From Ruminococcus sp. (GTDB taxonomy: Bacteria; Bacillota; Clostridia; Oscillospirales; Ruminococcaceae), in assembly GCA_019417865.1 (NCBI GenBank), contig DYCW01000071.1, forward strand, positions 1 to 15,627: DNA of 15,627 nt, read 5' to 3'. Under the pieces are notes generated by a model. That model had not been told where the DNA came from. It did no database searches and saw only the letters and a program-made list of their open reading frames with translations. Made by a program: the position numbers and the translations under genes. Every line of letters starts with the position of its first letter. Within the stretch, counting starts at the first letter, position 1. Shown one piece after another: positions 1 through 6,784 of the stretch.

Positions 1-754
1 CCGGTGCACCGCAGCCGCAATCAGAAGAAAAGGCATCCCCTATGCCATTGACAGAACCAGGTGAAAATTCTTCTGCTGGAAACCGAATTTTGTCAAAGAC
101 CGCACATGGGGATTCGGTATCTGCACGACACTCCTTTGTGGGAATTGTATACTCATACGTCGGCACTAAAATGGTAACCGGCCGGAATAATTCCACGACA
201 GAAAATAATCCCAGCGTCATGATGACTGTACGAATTGGTACTGCACTGCTGCCTTCTGGTGATGATGGACAAACCATCCCCACTCTGGTTTCCAGTGCAA
301 TCGGCTCTACGACCTGTACCGCAGCAGTCGGCAAGTTGATGCTCTCGCAGCATTCATCATCCTTTTTACGTGGCTTACTATTGCTGAAAAATGTTTTACT
401 ACTGCTTTCACCGCCGTAGAGAATCACATTTTTTCCAGCATATGCAGTTCCTGTCAACAAAGTTGGACTGCCGCAGGCTCGTTCATATGCCATCAGCTCT
501 ACCCGAAATGTATACGTCAAGTCAATGGAGAAAAAACCACGATTAAACGGAACCGGCTCAATGTTCATGCAGATATCGGAGACTTTTACACAACGACTCT
601 TCACCAGCGTCACATTTGGCGACAGTTCTCCGCAGTCCAATAAAACCTGCACATTGGACAGACAATCCCGATCGCTGCAGCTGTCAAAGACACGATCTAC
701 TTTGATTGGCACAGCATCTGGACAGGTATCCGGCGTTGAATGAAATTTGCTCAT
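1..754 (-). CDS. Cysteine-rich conserved protein of unknown function (3' end cut by window)
   Basis: The frame from the ATG at 754 is open for 251 codons to the window edge, so the C-terminus is missing. I translated every codon and found no stop. A strong AGGAGGG Shine-Dalgarno sequence sits 6 nt before the ATG. The N-terminal part carries a distinctive stretch, DRVFDSCSDRDC, at residues 20-31. Fourteen cysteines are visible (11, 26, 31, 41, 55, 62, 94, 135, 136, 162, 209, 217, 246, 248), including a CC pair and a terminal CGC. There is no signal peptide and no clear membrane segment; residues 176-200 are hydrophobic but look beta-like. A lysine/serine-rich linker lies at about 116-133. I have the impression that similar DRV[FY]DSC proteins are common and unnamed in spore-forming clostridia, but I cannot verify this and assign no function. 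It follows hisI in the same direction after a 101-nt structured gap, so it is probably a separate unit. Confidence 0.85.
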   Translation of the reverse strand, partial: MSKFHSTPDTCPDAVPIKVDRVFDSCSDRDCLSNVQVLLDCGELSPNVTLVKSRCVKVSDICMNIEPVPFNRGFFSIDLTYTFRVELMAYERACGSPTLLTGTAYAGKNVILYGGESSSKTFFSNSKPRKKDDECCESINLPTAAVQVVEPIALETRVGMVCPSSPEGSSAVPIRTVIMTLGLFSVVELFRPVTILVPTYEYTIPTKECRADTESPCAVFDKIRFPAEEFSPGSVNGIGDAFSSDCGCGAP

Positions 755-827
755 AGAAACCCCTCCTATGGAAACATAGTCAAAGCAGAACCACTCTGCT
801 TCTCTACAGTCTATTCAAAGGGTTTCT
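755..827 (-). promoter_or_regulatory. Structured leader of the cysteine-rich gene; inverted repeat covering its ribosome binding site
   Basis: Between the hisI stop and the ATG at 754, the transcript contains AGAAACCC (827 to 820), which is exactly complementary to GGGTTTCT (762 to 755) just before the start codon. Allowing two G-U pairs, the helix grows to 11 bp (817-827 with 755-765) and takes in part of the AGGAGGGG Shine-Dalgarno sequence. A smaller hairpin is nested inside. The complementarity is read directly from the sequence; that it folds and controls translation is inference. Confidence 0.4.
783..801 (-). terminator. Hairpin after hisI, possible weak terminator
   Basis: A perfect 7-bp stem (AAGCAGA / TCTGCTT) with a 5-nt loop lies 55 nt after the hisI stop. 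It could end the his transcript. It is not followed by a proper run of T (the sequence reads TTTGACTATG), so it is at best a weak intrinsic terminator. It may instead be the inner hairpin of the leader structure of the next gene. Confidence 0.3.
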
Positions 828-855
828 GTTTTGTGACTACTATCAGCAAAATCTT

Positions 856-1200
856 TTATGCTTCTGTATTGTACATCTCCCGAAAAAAACAACTATACGA
901 ACCAGTATGACAAGCCACTCCAGTTTGTTCCACATTAACCAATAAGGTATCATTGTCACAGTCGCTGTACATGCTGATGACCTTCTGCAAGTGTCCAGAA
1001 GTGGCGCCCTTGTTCCAAAGTTCCTGACGGGAACGGCTCCAAAACCAGGTATATCCCGTTTCCAATGTCTTTTTCAAGCTCTCTTGATTCATATACGCTA
1101 ACATCAATACCGTTTTTGTGTTATACTCATAGACAATTGCCGGGATGAGTTCTTCTTTTTCAAAATATTGCTCCAAATGGTTCGGATCAATTTTTAACAT
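856..1200 (-). CDS. hisI: Phosphoribosyl-AMP cyclohydrolase
   Basis: HisI opens the adenine ring of phosphoribosyl-AMP, the third step of histidine synthesis, in the cytoplasm. The 114-residue product has the family signatures: VLMLAYMN (31-38), FWSRSR and GATSGH (53-70), and the metal site. The expected zinc ligands C81, C97 and C104 and the acidic magnesium cluster D80, D82, D84 are present. The frame stays open further upstream, but the ATG at 1200 has GAGGAGA 5 nt before it and gives the normal family length, so I chose it. It is a stand-alone cyclohydrolase with no fused HisE (phosphoribosyl-ATP pyrophosphatase) domain, unlike the bifunctional HisIE of many bacteria. It starts 10 nt after the SdpI-like gene and is the last gene of the his operon. 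Confidence 0.96.
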   Translation of the reverse strand: MLKIDPNHLEQYFEKEELIPAIVYEYNTKTVLMLAYMNQESLKKTLETGYTWFWSRSRQELWNKGATSGHLQKVISMYSDCDNDTLLVNVEQTGVACHTGSYSCFFREMYNTEA

Positions 1201-1210
1201 AGTAATCTCC

Positions 1211-1585
1211 TCATTTCTTTTGATTTCCATTTTTATCAAACTGCTGCTGCAAGGCTCGTTCTGTAAAAATAATAGGAATTAGAAGAATCAAAGATTGTAA
1301 TAGAACAACAACACCCATTAGAATAGCACATATTTCTACCCTGATAAAAAGAAATAGCAAAGAAAATAAGAAAGAAATACAGAACAACATTACGCCATAA
1401 ACTTTCCAGAGTTGTCCGCAATATGCATTTGCAAATTTCCAGGTCTCCCTATTTTTCATAGAACGTTTTGTGCGATAACCTATCAAACCATGGATATTCT
1501 TCGGTGGATGTGACTGCATCATCCAACCTGCAAACACCATAATAATTGGTATCACAAACAGCATCACGATATAAAATATCCGCAT
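1211..1585 (-). CDS. SdpI/YhfL-type small integral membrane protein
   Basis: A 124-residue membrane protein embedded in the his operon. Hydrophobic segments lie at about 3-23, 61-82 and 84-107, giving three predicted membrane spans. Between spans 1 and 2 is the motif typical of the SdpI-type domain: PPKNIHGLIGYRT (28-40), followed by NRETWKFAN (46-54). Bacillus subtilis SdpI is the immunity protein against the SdpC killing peptide and also takes part in signalling to the SdpR repressor, but short SdpI-domain proteins are widespread and mostly uncharacterised. The ATG at 1585 shares its A with the hisF stop (TGATG); a GTG one codon earlier at 1588 is an alternative. No good Shine-Dalgarno sequence is visible, which suggests translational coupling to hisF. 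By eye it is more AT-rich than the flanking his genes. No sdpC-like or sdpR-like gene is nearby, so an immunity role is not supported. Confidence 0.85.
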   Translation of the reverse strand: MRIFYIVMLFVIPIIMVFAGWMMQSHPPKNIHGLIGYRTKRSMKNRETWKFANAYCGQLWKVYGVMLFCISFLFSLLFLFIRVEICAILMGVVVLLQSLILLIPIIFTERALQQQFDKNGNQKK

Positions 1586-2340
1586 CACCGCATCAAAATG
1601 CCCTTTTGCCGGCAGTCCGCCTTGACATCTTGTACCGTCAATTCGCCAAAGTGAAAGAGAGAAGCTGCCAATGCCGCAGAACAGCCTGTTTCCAGAAAGG
1701 ATTCTGCAAAATCCGGCAGCTTGCCAGCCCCACCGCTGGCAATAACCGGAATAGAAACTGCATCACAAACCGCCTTCAGCATTGGCAGGTCAAAACCTTC
1801 CTTTGTACCATCTGCATCAATGGAATTCAAGCAAATCTCCCCTGCTCCCAGTTGTTCACACTGTTTCACCCAGTCAATCAAGTCCAGGTGCATATCCACT
1901 CTGCCGCCATTGATAAAAACGGTCCATTTGTTTTCTGCCACCTTTTTTGCGTCAATTCCAATGCACACGCACTGGCTGCCAAAAATATCAGCAGCCTCTC
2001 GAATTAAAGTCGGATTTTGCACTGCCTGCGAATTCACAGATACCTTGTCCGCACCGGCACGCAATGTTTCCCGAAAATCATCAATACTCTTAATACCGCC
2101 ACCAACAGTCAGCGGTACAAAGATTTTCTTTGCTGCCTCTCGCACCACATCCAGAATTACACCTCTTTTTTCATAAGAGGCGGTGATATCATAAAATACA
2201 ATTTCATCTGCACCCTGTGCATTATATTCCTGTGCCAGGGCAACTGGATCCCCGACATCTCGAACGCCTTCAAATTTAACGCCTTTTACTACTTTTCCAT
2301 CCCGTACATCCAGACAGGGAATAATTCTCTTTGCCAGCAT
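1585..2340 (-). CDS. hisF: Imidazole glycerol phosphate synthase, cyclase subunit
   Basis: HisF takes ammonia from HisH and converts PRFAR to imidazole glycerol phosphate plus AICAR, linking histidine and purine synthesis. The 251-residue (beta/alpha)8 barrel has both catalytic aspartates at the standard places: D11 in IIPCLDVRDG and D130 in CIGIDAKK. Phosphate-binding loops VGGGI (79-83) and ASGGAG near the C-terminus are present. The frame extends to a TTG at 2347-2349, but GGAGG would then abut the start. The ATG at 2340 has GGAGG 9 nt upstream and gives the canonical MLAKRIIPCLD N-terminus. It follows hisA by 18 nt, and its stop overlaps the start of the SdpI-like gene. Confidence 0.97.
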   Translation of the reverse strand: MLAKRIIPCLDVRDGKVVKGVKFEGVRDVGDPVALAQEYNAQGADEIVFYDITASYEKRGVILDVVREAAKKIFVPLTVGGGIKSIDDFRETLRAGADKVSVNSQAVQNPTLIREAADIFGSQCVCIGIDAKKVAENKWTVFINGGRVDMHLDLIDWVKQCEQLGAGEICLNSIDADGTKEGFDLPMLKAVCDAVSIPVIASGGAGKLPDFAESFLETGCSAALAASLFHFGELTVQDVKADCRQKGILMR

Positions 2341-2358
2341 ATCCTGCAACCTCCATTC

Positions 2359-3087
2359 TTATTGCTGCTCACCAGCACAGGCAATTGCTTCTTCTAATTG
2401 CAATGTTCCCTGATACAGCGACTTTCCGCAGATCGTTCCATACAGTCCCATCTGCTTGCACGCCTGAATATCTGCAATCGTATGCACCCCACCGCTTGCA
2501 ATGATGTTGCAGCTTGAGCCAACTACATTGTGAATCTGCTGTAATTGTTCGGTATTGACACCAGATAGCGTGCCGTCTCTGGAAATATCCGTGTAAATAA
2601 TATACTTTACACCAACAGATGCCATTTCTCTGGCAAGGGAAAGGTAATCCACAGAAGAACTGTCCAGCCAACCCTCCACGGCAACCATACCGTTTTTGGC
2701 ATCAATGCCAACCGCTATCCGATCACCATATTCTGCAATAGCATCTTTGACAATCTGTGGATTTTTCAGAGCAATGGAGCCAAGGATGACACGAGAAATA
2801 CCACCCTGCAAATAAGTTTCTACTGTGTCTAGGCTGCGAATGCCACCGCCTAATTCGACTTTTAACGGTGTATTTTTTGCAACATCCAAAAATAGATCTG
2901 CATTCATTGGTTTGCCTGCTCTGGCACCATCCAAATCCACCATGTGAATCCAAGCCGCCCCGGCAGTCACAAAATCCGATGCCGTTTTTCGATAATCCTC
3001 TGCTACTTTATGAGAAGTGGAGAAGTCGCCCTTTACCAAACGGACACAAGTCCCATCCTGAATATCAATTGCAGGTAAAATAATCAT
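2359..3087 (-). CDS. hisA: ProFAR isomerase (phosphoribosylformimino-AICAR-P isomerase)
   Basis: HisA performs the Amadori-type isomerisation of ProFAR to PRFAR, the step before HisF/HisH. The 242-residue barrel shows the catalytic pair D8 (LPAIDIQDG) and D129 (VGIDAKNG), the VELGGGIR loop at 77-84, YTDISRDGTLSG at 165-176 and the second phosphate loop IIASGGV. The length is normal. The ATG at 3087 overlaps the hisH stop by 4 nt (ATGA), and GGAGG sits 9 nt upstream inside hisH, so the two are coupled. Nothing suggests the bifunctional PriA variant, although that cannot be excluded from sequence alone. Confidence 0.97.
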   Translation of the reverse strand: MIILPAIDIQDGTCVRLVKGDFSTSHKVAEDYRKTASDFVTAGAAWIHMVDLDGARAGKPMNADLFLDVAKNTPLKVELGGGIRSLDTVETYLQGGISRVILGSIALKNPQIVKDAIAEYGDRIAVGIDAKNGMVAVEGWLDSSSVDYLSLAREMASVGVKYIIYTDISRDGTLSGVNTEQLQQIHNVVGSSCNIIASGGVHTIADIQACKQMGLYGTICGKSLYQGTLQLEEAIACAGEQQ

Positions 3088-3689
3088 TTCAACAGCCCTC
3101 CAAAATTCCGCAGAATCTGCAACCCCGTTTCCCCACTCTTTTCCGGGTGGAATTGTGCACCGAAAACCGTCTTTCCATCATAAACCATTGCCGGAATCTG
3201 TCCACCGTAGGTAACATACGCTGCCAAGTACTGCGGTGCTACAAATGCCTGATAGGAGTGTACAAAGTATACATACGCTCCCTCGCCCAGATTATGCAGC
3301 AATGGACAGTCAATCTGATATTCAAGTTTGTTCCATCCCATATGTGGAATAATCAAGTCTGTTGCCGGTATTTTCTCCACCGTCCCGGGAATCAGTCCTA
3401 AACCGTCACATTCTTCAAACTCATACCCTTTTTCAAATATCAGCTGCATTCCAAGACAAATACCCAGAAACGGCTTCTTCTTTGCCTCTGTTTGCAAAAT
3501 TCCCACTAAATTCCGTTCCTGCAGCATTTGCATCGCACTGGGAAATGCACCCACACCCGGCAAAATAATGGCATCTGCTGTCTGAATGGTATGGGCATCA
3601 TCAGTCAGCTGGTTCTTCAATCCCAGATAATCCAGTGCATTCTTGACACTGAAAATGTTGCCTGCACCATAGTCTACAATGGCAATCAT
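3084..3689 (-). CDS. hisH: Imidazole glycerol phosphate synthase, glutaminase subunit
   Basis: HisH is a class I glutamine amidotransferase that hydrolyses glutamine and channels ammonia through the HisF barrel. At 201 residues it has the normal length. The catalytic triad is complete: C78 in GICLGMQL, and H181 and E183 in QFHPEKSG. The oxyanion-strand motif PGVGAF is at 44-49, and the N-terminus IAIVDYGAGN is typical. Its ATG directly follows the hisB stop codon with no spacing, and its own stop overlaps hisA by 4 nt, so it is translated as part of a tightly coupled hisB-hisH-hisA block. Confidence 0.97.
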   Translation of the reverse strand: MIAIVDYGAGNIFSVKNALDYLGLKNQLTDDAHTIQTADAIILPGVGAFPSAMQMLQERNLVGILQTEAKKKPFLGICLGMQLIFEKGYEFEECDGLGLIPGTVEKIPATDLIIPHMGWNKLEYQIDCPLLHNLGEGAYVYFVHSYQAFVAPQYLAAYVTYGGQIPAMVYDGKTVFGAQFHPEKSGETGLQILRNFGGLLK

Positions 3690-4271
3690 TTATAAAACCC
3701 CTTTCGTAGAAAGTGTTTGTCCGCTCTTCGTCGGCTCAATGGCAATTTTTAATGCATGGGCAACCGCCTTAAAAGCTGCTTCGCATTTATGGTGATCGTT
3801 TACACCGTACATCATGTTAATATGCAGGGTAATGCCAGCCTGAAAGGCAAATGCACGGAAAAATTCCTCTGTCAGACAAGTGTCATACTGTCCAATCATT
3901 GCATTGGTAAATGACCCCTGAAAGACCAGAAACGGACGATTGCTGATATCCAGACTACAAAAAGCAAGGGCTTCGTCCATTGGAATGTAGGCACTTCCGT
4001 AGCGGGTAATGCCGGACTTGTCGCCCAAAGCTTCTCCAAGAGCTTTTCCTAACACAATACCAGTATCTTCTACTGTATGATGCCCGTCCACATGCAAATC
4101 TCCGGCAACCTGAATATACATACTGATGCCACTATGTACAGCAAGGGCAGTCAGCATATGATCAAAAAAACCAATGCCGGTGTGAATCTCAGCAATCCCC
4201 TTTCCATCCAGTATCACTTTTACCTGAATCTGTGTTTCTTTTGTATTACGCTCTATTATGGCTTCTCGCAT
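3690..4271 (-). CDS. hisB: Imidazoleglycerol-phosphate dehydratase
   Basis: HisB dehydrates imidazole glycerol phosphate to imidazole acetol phosphate. The 193-residue protein has the two repeated metal-binding motifs of the family: HHTVED at 64-69 and DHHKCE at 159-164, which bind manganese. It also has the GIGFFDHML stretch at 32-40. It is monofunctional: there is no fused histidinol-phosphatase domain as in enterobacterial HisB, so a separate phosphatase must be encoded elsewhere. The ATG at 4271 has an AGAGGTG Shine-Dalgarno sequence 5 nt before it. A 77-nt gap separates it from the upstream membrane-protein gene, the largest gap inside the operon, with no convincing promoter in it. Confidence 0.97.
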   Translation of the reverse strand: MREAIIERNTKETQIQVKVILDGKGIAEIHTGIGFFDHMLTALAVHSGISMYIQVAGDLHVDGHHTVEDTGIVLGKALGEALGDKSGITRYGSAYIPMDEALAFCSLDISNRPFLVFQGSFTNAMIGQYDTCLTEEFFRAFAFQAGITLHINMMYGVNDHHKCEAAFKAVAHALKIAIEPTKSGQTLSTKGVL

Positions 4272-4348
4272 AATTACACCTCTTTATAACGTTCATGATT
4301 CTACTTCATAGGATTTACATACACTGTTTCCTATTTATGCACATGGCA
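4272..4348 (-). other. Gap between the anchored-protein gene and hisB
   Basis: This 77-nt AT-rich stretch is the longest gap within the his operon. It contains an imperfect-value inverted repeat (ATAGGA at 4334-4329 with TCCTAT at 4313-4308, 15-nt loop) and the hisB ribosome binding site. I see no good -35/-10 pair and no T-tract terminator. Confidence 0.4.
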
Positions 4349-4858
4349 TCAACCAGAACAAATCCCATTTTCATTTTCATATTTTTTCAGAAAATTTTGA
4401 AAAAATTCATACACGGATCTACCATGTTTAAAGAATGGCATACTGGAATCGTAGAAATAATAGTTGATGCCAACGCAATCATCCGCATCTGTTTTGCCGC
4501 AGAATAAATATTTCTTACCAAATGAAAGCGTATCATCACCCAAATGTATATACATGCTGTATGTGTTGTATATTTTTTCATCCTCTGTCAAATCTTCCTG
4601 AATCAATGTGAGCGAATTTAAATAATCTAGAATTTCATCTGTCATTTCCTCGTTTGTTATAATAAAATAATTTGGATCGTCCTGCTCCGGAAATAAAATT
4701 TCTACACAATCTACAGAACTAAAATGCAAACTTTCTTTCATCTTAAACAACCGAAGTGGGTAACGATACCATGCCCCTATCCACCCTATAAGCAAAAATA
4801 AACTCAATAAAATGATACTGAAAATAAAAAACAGCCGTTTTACTTTCTTATTGTGCAT
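4349..4858 (-). CDS. Membrane-anchored protein of unknown function inside the his operon
   Basis: I do not recognise this 169-residue protein. A basic N-terminus (residues 1-8, several Lys/Arg) is followed by one hydrophobic segment at about 9-30 that lacks a lipobox and an obvious signal-peptidase site, so it is probably an uncleaved anchor. The rest, about 139 residues, would lie outside the membrane. It is acidic and aromatic-rich with four cysteines (one each at about 50 and 124, one near 132, one near the C-terminus). It mixes a helical stretch (EEMTDEILDYLNSL) with beta-like segments. The ATG at 4858 overlaps the hisD stop by 11 nt, indicating coupling. An in-frame ATG at 4888 lies further inside hisD without a ribosome binding site. 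The base composition is visibly more AT-rich than hisD or hisB, which may point to later insertion. Small anchored proteins of this general build are common in Firmicutes; a sensor or transport-accessory role would be guesswork. Confidence 0.75.
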   Translation of the reverse strand: MHNKKVKRLFFIFSIILLSLFLLIGWIGAWYRYPLRLFKMKESLHFSSVDCVEILFPEQDDPNYFIITNEEMTDEILDYLNSLTLIQEDLTEDEKIYNTYSMYIHLGDDTLSFGKKYLFCGKTDADDCVGINYYFYDSSMPFFKHGRSVYEFFQNFLKKYENENGICSG

Positions 4859-6152
4859 CTTCAAACCGCACCGTAATCGCATTGGCATGTGCAGTTAAGC
4901 CCTCCCGATTTGCAATCAGCACAATATCATCTTTTGCTGCACGCAGTGCATCCTTTGTATAGTATGTATAACTGGAACGCTTTGTAAAACTTGCCACGCC
5001 CAATGGAGAAAAGAACCGTGCAGTACCACTGGTCGGCAGAACGTGGTTTGGTCCTGCATAATAGTCACCCAACGGTTCGGAGGCATACTGTCCTAAGAAA
5101 ACAGAGCCAGCATTGTCCAATGCTCCCAGTAACTCCATCGGATTCTCCATTAAGACTTCCAAGTGTTCTGGTGCAATTCGGTTTGCCAGCTGTACTGCCT
5201 CTTCCCGGCTATTGCAAAGCAAAATCGCACCATAGTTATTCATGGACTTCTCAATGATTTCTTTTCTGGAAAGTGTTTGCACTTGTCGATTAATTTCTGC
5301 CTGCACCTGCTCTGCCAATGCAGCACTGGTAGTCACCAAAATGGAAGAAGCAAGGACATCGTGCTCTGCCTGTGACATCAAATCTGCTGCCACATAGGAC
5401 GGCGTTGCGGTTTCATCTGCCATCACCAATACTTCACTCGGTCCAGCAATCATATCAATATCTACAATTCCATATAACAGCTTCTTGGCAGTTGCTACAT
5501 AGATATTACCAGGTCCTACAATTTTATCGACCTTCGGAATTTCCTCTGTACCGTATGCCAGTGCAGCAATTGCCTGTGCTCCACCAGAAAGGAAAATCCG
5601 ATCCACGCCGCAAATCGCTGCTGCAACTAGAATATCCGGATTCGGTGTGCCGTCTTTCCTCGGCGGTGTCACCATAATAATTTCCTTCACACCAGCGATT
5701 TTTGCAGGAACGGCATTCATAATCACACTGGATGGATATGCCGCAGTACCTCCTGGTACATATAATCCCACACGTTCCAAACCACGAACACGCTGTCCTA
5801 AAATCACACCATTTTCCATCGGGTGAATGAAACCCTGTTCCACCTGACGCTGGTGGAAATCCCGTACATTCTCCATTGCATTCAGAAGGGCATTCACAAA
5901 CGCTTCATCTGCTTCTGTCAGAGCATCGTTGATGACCTCCCTCGGTACTTCATAATATTCCGGCAGACTGCCGTCAAATTTTAAAGTATAATTTTTAACG
6001 GCTTCATCTCCGCCTGCTTTTACCGTCTTTAAAATTTCCTGTACGGTTTCTGTGACACGTTGATTCGTTTCTCCAGTACGCTGTTCCAATAGCTGAAAAA
6101 ACGCCTCCCGTTCTTCTACCACACTGGCGTTAATCTGTTTCATGGTAATCAT
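4848..6152 (-). CDS. hisD: Histidinol dehydrogenase
   Basis: HisD oxidises L-histidinol to L-histidine in two NAD-dependent steps, ending the pathway. At 434 residues it matches the family length. The zinc ligands are all present: Q261 and H264 in SQAEHD, D363 in EPLGDYYAGPNH and H422 in LTAHAN. The catalytic pair E329-H330 is in RIAPEHLEV. The NAD-binding region GLYVPGGTAAYPSS (129-142) is typical. The ATG at 6152 overlaps the hisG stop by 4 nt and has GAGGAGG 10 nt upstream; an ATG three codons later has poorer spacing. Its end overlaps the next gene, a membrane-anchored protein, by 11 nt. Confidence 0.98.
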   Translation of the reverse strand: MITMKQINASVVEEREAFFQLLEQRTGETNQRVTETVQEILKTVKAGGDEAVKNYTLKFDGSLPEYYEVPREVINDALTEADEAFVNALLNAMENVRDFHQRQVEQGFIHPMENGVILGQRVRGLERVGLYVPGGTAAYPSSVIMNAVPAKIAGVKEIIMVTPPRKDGTPNPDILVAAAICGVDRIFLSGGAQAIAALAYGTEEIPKVDKIVGPGNIYVATAKKLLYGIVDIDMIAGPSEVLVMADETATPSYVAADLMSQAEHDVLASSILVTTSAALAEQVQAEINRQVQTLSRKEIIEKSMNNYGAILLCNSREEAVQLANRIAPEHLEVLMENPMELLGALDNAGSVFLGQYASEPLGDYYAGPNHVLPTSGTARFFSPLGVASFTKRSSYTYYTKDALRAAKDDIVLIANREGLTAHANAITVRFEDAQ

Positions 6153-6784
6153 GCCTGCAATACCTCCTCAATTTTCTGAATCAATGCCTCTATTTCCTGC
6201 TGCCGCATTTTCAAGCTGACGACATTCGCAATCAGCCTAGCAGAAATTGGTACGATTTCTTCTACCACTTCCAAACCATTTTCCCGTAGTGTCACACCGG
6301 TTTCTACAATATCAACAATCCCATCTGCCAATTCCAGTAAGGGTGCCAGTTCTACAGAGCCTTCAATTTTTACAATGTCAATATCCATGCCCTTGCTTTC
6401 AAAAAAACGGCGGGCAACATTCGGATATTTGGTCGCAATACATTTCACACCATAACCGCTGTAAAAGTCCGTCCCCTTCTTAGCCGCCAGTGCAAACCGA
6501 CATCTGCCAAAGCCCAAATCTGCCAGCTCAAAAAATTTCCCTGACATTTCCAGAATTGTATCTTTTCCAACGACACCCAAGTCACAGACACCATGTTCCA
6601 CATAAGTAATGACATCCGCAGCCTTGGAAAGTACCACTTCCATATTGCCATCTGGAATCGGCAAAATCAACCGTCTGCCCTTGTTATGTACCGCTTCACA
6701 GTCATAGCCCAGCTTTTCCAGCAAAGCAACTGTGTCTTTTTCCAAGCGTCCCTTTGTCAATGCAATTCTAAGCGGTTTTGTCAT
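6149..6784 (-). CDS. hisG: ATP phosphoribosyltransferase, short-form catalytic subunit
   Basis: HisG condenses ATP with PRPP, the committed first step of histidine synthesis. At 211 residues it is the short form: it lacks the C-terminal ACT-like regulatory domain of the long (about 300-residue) enzymes and therefore needs HisZ for activity and histidine feedback inhibition. The N-terminal RIALTKGRL (6-14) and the PRPP-binding loop DGIVDIVETGVTLR (154-167) are intact. The ATG at 6784 overlaps the hisZ stop by 4 nt, with GGAGG 10 nt upstream, fitting equal production of the two partners of the hetero-octameric complex. Confidence 0.97.
   Translation of the reverse strand: MTKPLRIALTKGRLEKDTVALLEKLGYDCEAVHNKGRRLILPIPDGNMEVVLSKAADVITYVEHGVCDLGVVGKDTILEMSGKFFELADLGFGRCRFALAAKKGTDFYSGYGVKCIATKYPNVARRFFESKGMDIDIVKIEGSVELAPLLELADGIVDIVETGVTLRENGLEVVEEIVPISARLIANVVSLKMRQQEIEALIQKIEEVLQA

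Noticed and set aside
42..419. Plus-strand ORF of 125 codons near the left edge
   Set aside because: It lies antisense to the continuous 251-codon minus-strand frame, has no ribosome binding site and has a low-complexity serine/leucine-rich translation.
783..801. Strong intrinsic terminator after hisI
   Set aside because: The stem is perfect but short and has no T-run, so I list it only as a weak terminator candidate.
856..1239. Longer hisI starting at 1239
   Set aside because: It would overlap the end of the SdpI-like gene, while the ATG at 1200 has a well-spaced GAGGAGA and the normal family N-terminus.
1211..1585. Toxin-immunity pair based on the SdpI-like protein
   Set aside because: No SdpC-like peptide, SdpR-like regulator or other toxin candidate is found nearby, so the family match alone does not support it.
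1546..2176. Two overlapping plus-strand ORFs of about 150 codons
   Set aside because: They are antisense shadows of hisF, which has full catalytic motifs; their translations resemble no family.
4308..4334. Inverted repeat ATAGGA/TCCTAT in the gap before hisB
   Set aside because: A 6-bp arm with a 15-nt loop in AT-rich DNA is expected by chance; no promoter or terminator elements accompany it.
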